From Metabacillus arenae (GTDB lineage Bacteria; Bacillota; Bacilli; Bacillales; Bacillaceae), in contig NZ_JACXAI010000007.1 of the NCBI RefSeq assembly GCF_014773385.1, positions 156,491-220,490 on the forward strand: a stretch of DNA of 64,000 nucleotides, read 5' to 3'. Positions 63,926 to 64,000 of this stretch are shown here, piece by piece. A model generated the notes under the pieces. That model was not told the DNA's origin. It made no database searches and worked only from the letters and a program-made list of their open reading frames with translations. The translations under genes and the position numbers were made by a program. How positions within the stretch are numbered: the stretch's first letter is position 1; each line of letters starts with the position of its first letter.

Positions 63926-64000
63926 ATATGCGGATCCCGGCTAATATCACAAAATTCTGGACAATTAACACCTGCTGCCAGCTCATAAATCGTTCCTCCG

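Noticed and set aside
63795..63986. 63-codon minus-strand frame near the right end
   Set aside because: Its repetitive product is translation of the 20-bp array; no ribosome site.

Overview
The window is chromosomal DNA of a low-GC, endospore-former-type Bacillaceae (Firmicutes). The gene order closely follows the Bacillus subtilis ytrA-to-yteA stretch: ytrABCEF, ytzC, ytqAB, ytpBA, ytoA, asnB, metK, pckA, ytmBA, ytlACD, ytkD, ytkC, dps, ytzI, luxS, ytjA(yidD), ytiB, rpmE2, ythAB, mntABCD, the men genes and yteA. I recognise gene families from memory of that genome; no database search was run. I see no rRNA, tRNA, CRISPR array, intact transposase or prophage.

Layout. 1-550: 5' part of a sigma-54-dependent regulator. 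1026-5265: ytr ABC exporter operon under its GntR repressor. 5.4-10.2 kb: small proteins, a radical-SAM/methyltransferase pair, the sesquarterpene/lysophospholipase pair and a gamma-carbonic-anhydrase-like protein. 10.9-12.6 kb: an accessory PAP2 phosphatase/glycosyltransferase pair. 12.9-19.1 kb: asnB, metK (behind an S-box riboswitch with an enlarged arm) and pckA (CcpN-type box). 19.4-27.2 kb: an anion-type symporter, the ytm/ytl/ytk genes, dps and small proteins. 27.4-29.5 kb: ycgQ-ycgR with a Zur-like box. 30.5-33.6 kb: a biotin-box-controlled bioY-yhfT-yhfS operon. 34.3-44.3 kb: luxS, yidD, beta-carbonic anhydrase and a zinc-homeostasis cluster (two CobW-type GTPases, a ZnuA-type lipoprotein, zinc-free ribosomal protein L31), with a foreign-looking DUF899 gene and a TetR module inserted. 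44.4-47 kb: bd-type oxidase. 48-52 kb: manganese ABC transporter. 52.3-61.1 kb: complete menaquinone genes menF-D-H-B, menE-C and divergent menA. 61.4-63.6 kb: a DksA-like protein and a macrolide-type glycosyltransferase.

The genes form coherent systems. Metal supply has four Zur-like-box transcription units within 15 kb, plus mntABCD. Respiration joins menaquinone synthesis to a bd oxidase. Central metabolism is represented by pckA, metK and asnB.

The least explained signal is intergenic. Seven separate loci carry short arrays with a period close to 20-21 bp, about two turns of DNA. Each locus has its own word, but several share loose cores, and two arrays in inverted orientation flank the biotin operon. 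Other non-coding repeats include a paired stem-loop family near asnB and metK/pckA, a 126-bp MITE-like element, a four-stem structured element before 19.4 kb, and a hairpin repeat flanking the TetR module. Many ORF starts were moved to sites supported by ribosome-binding sequences; yhfT appears to start at CTG.
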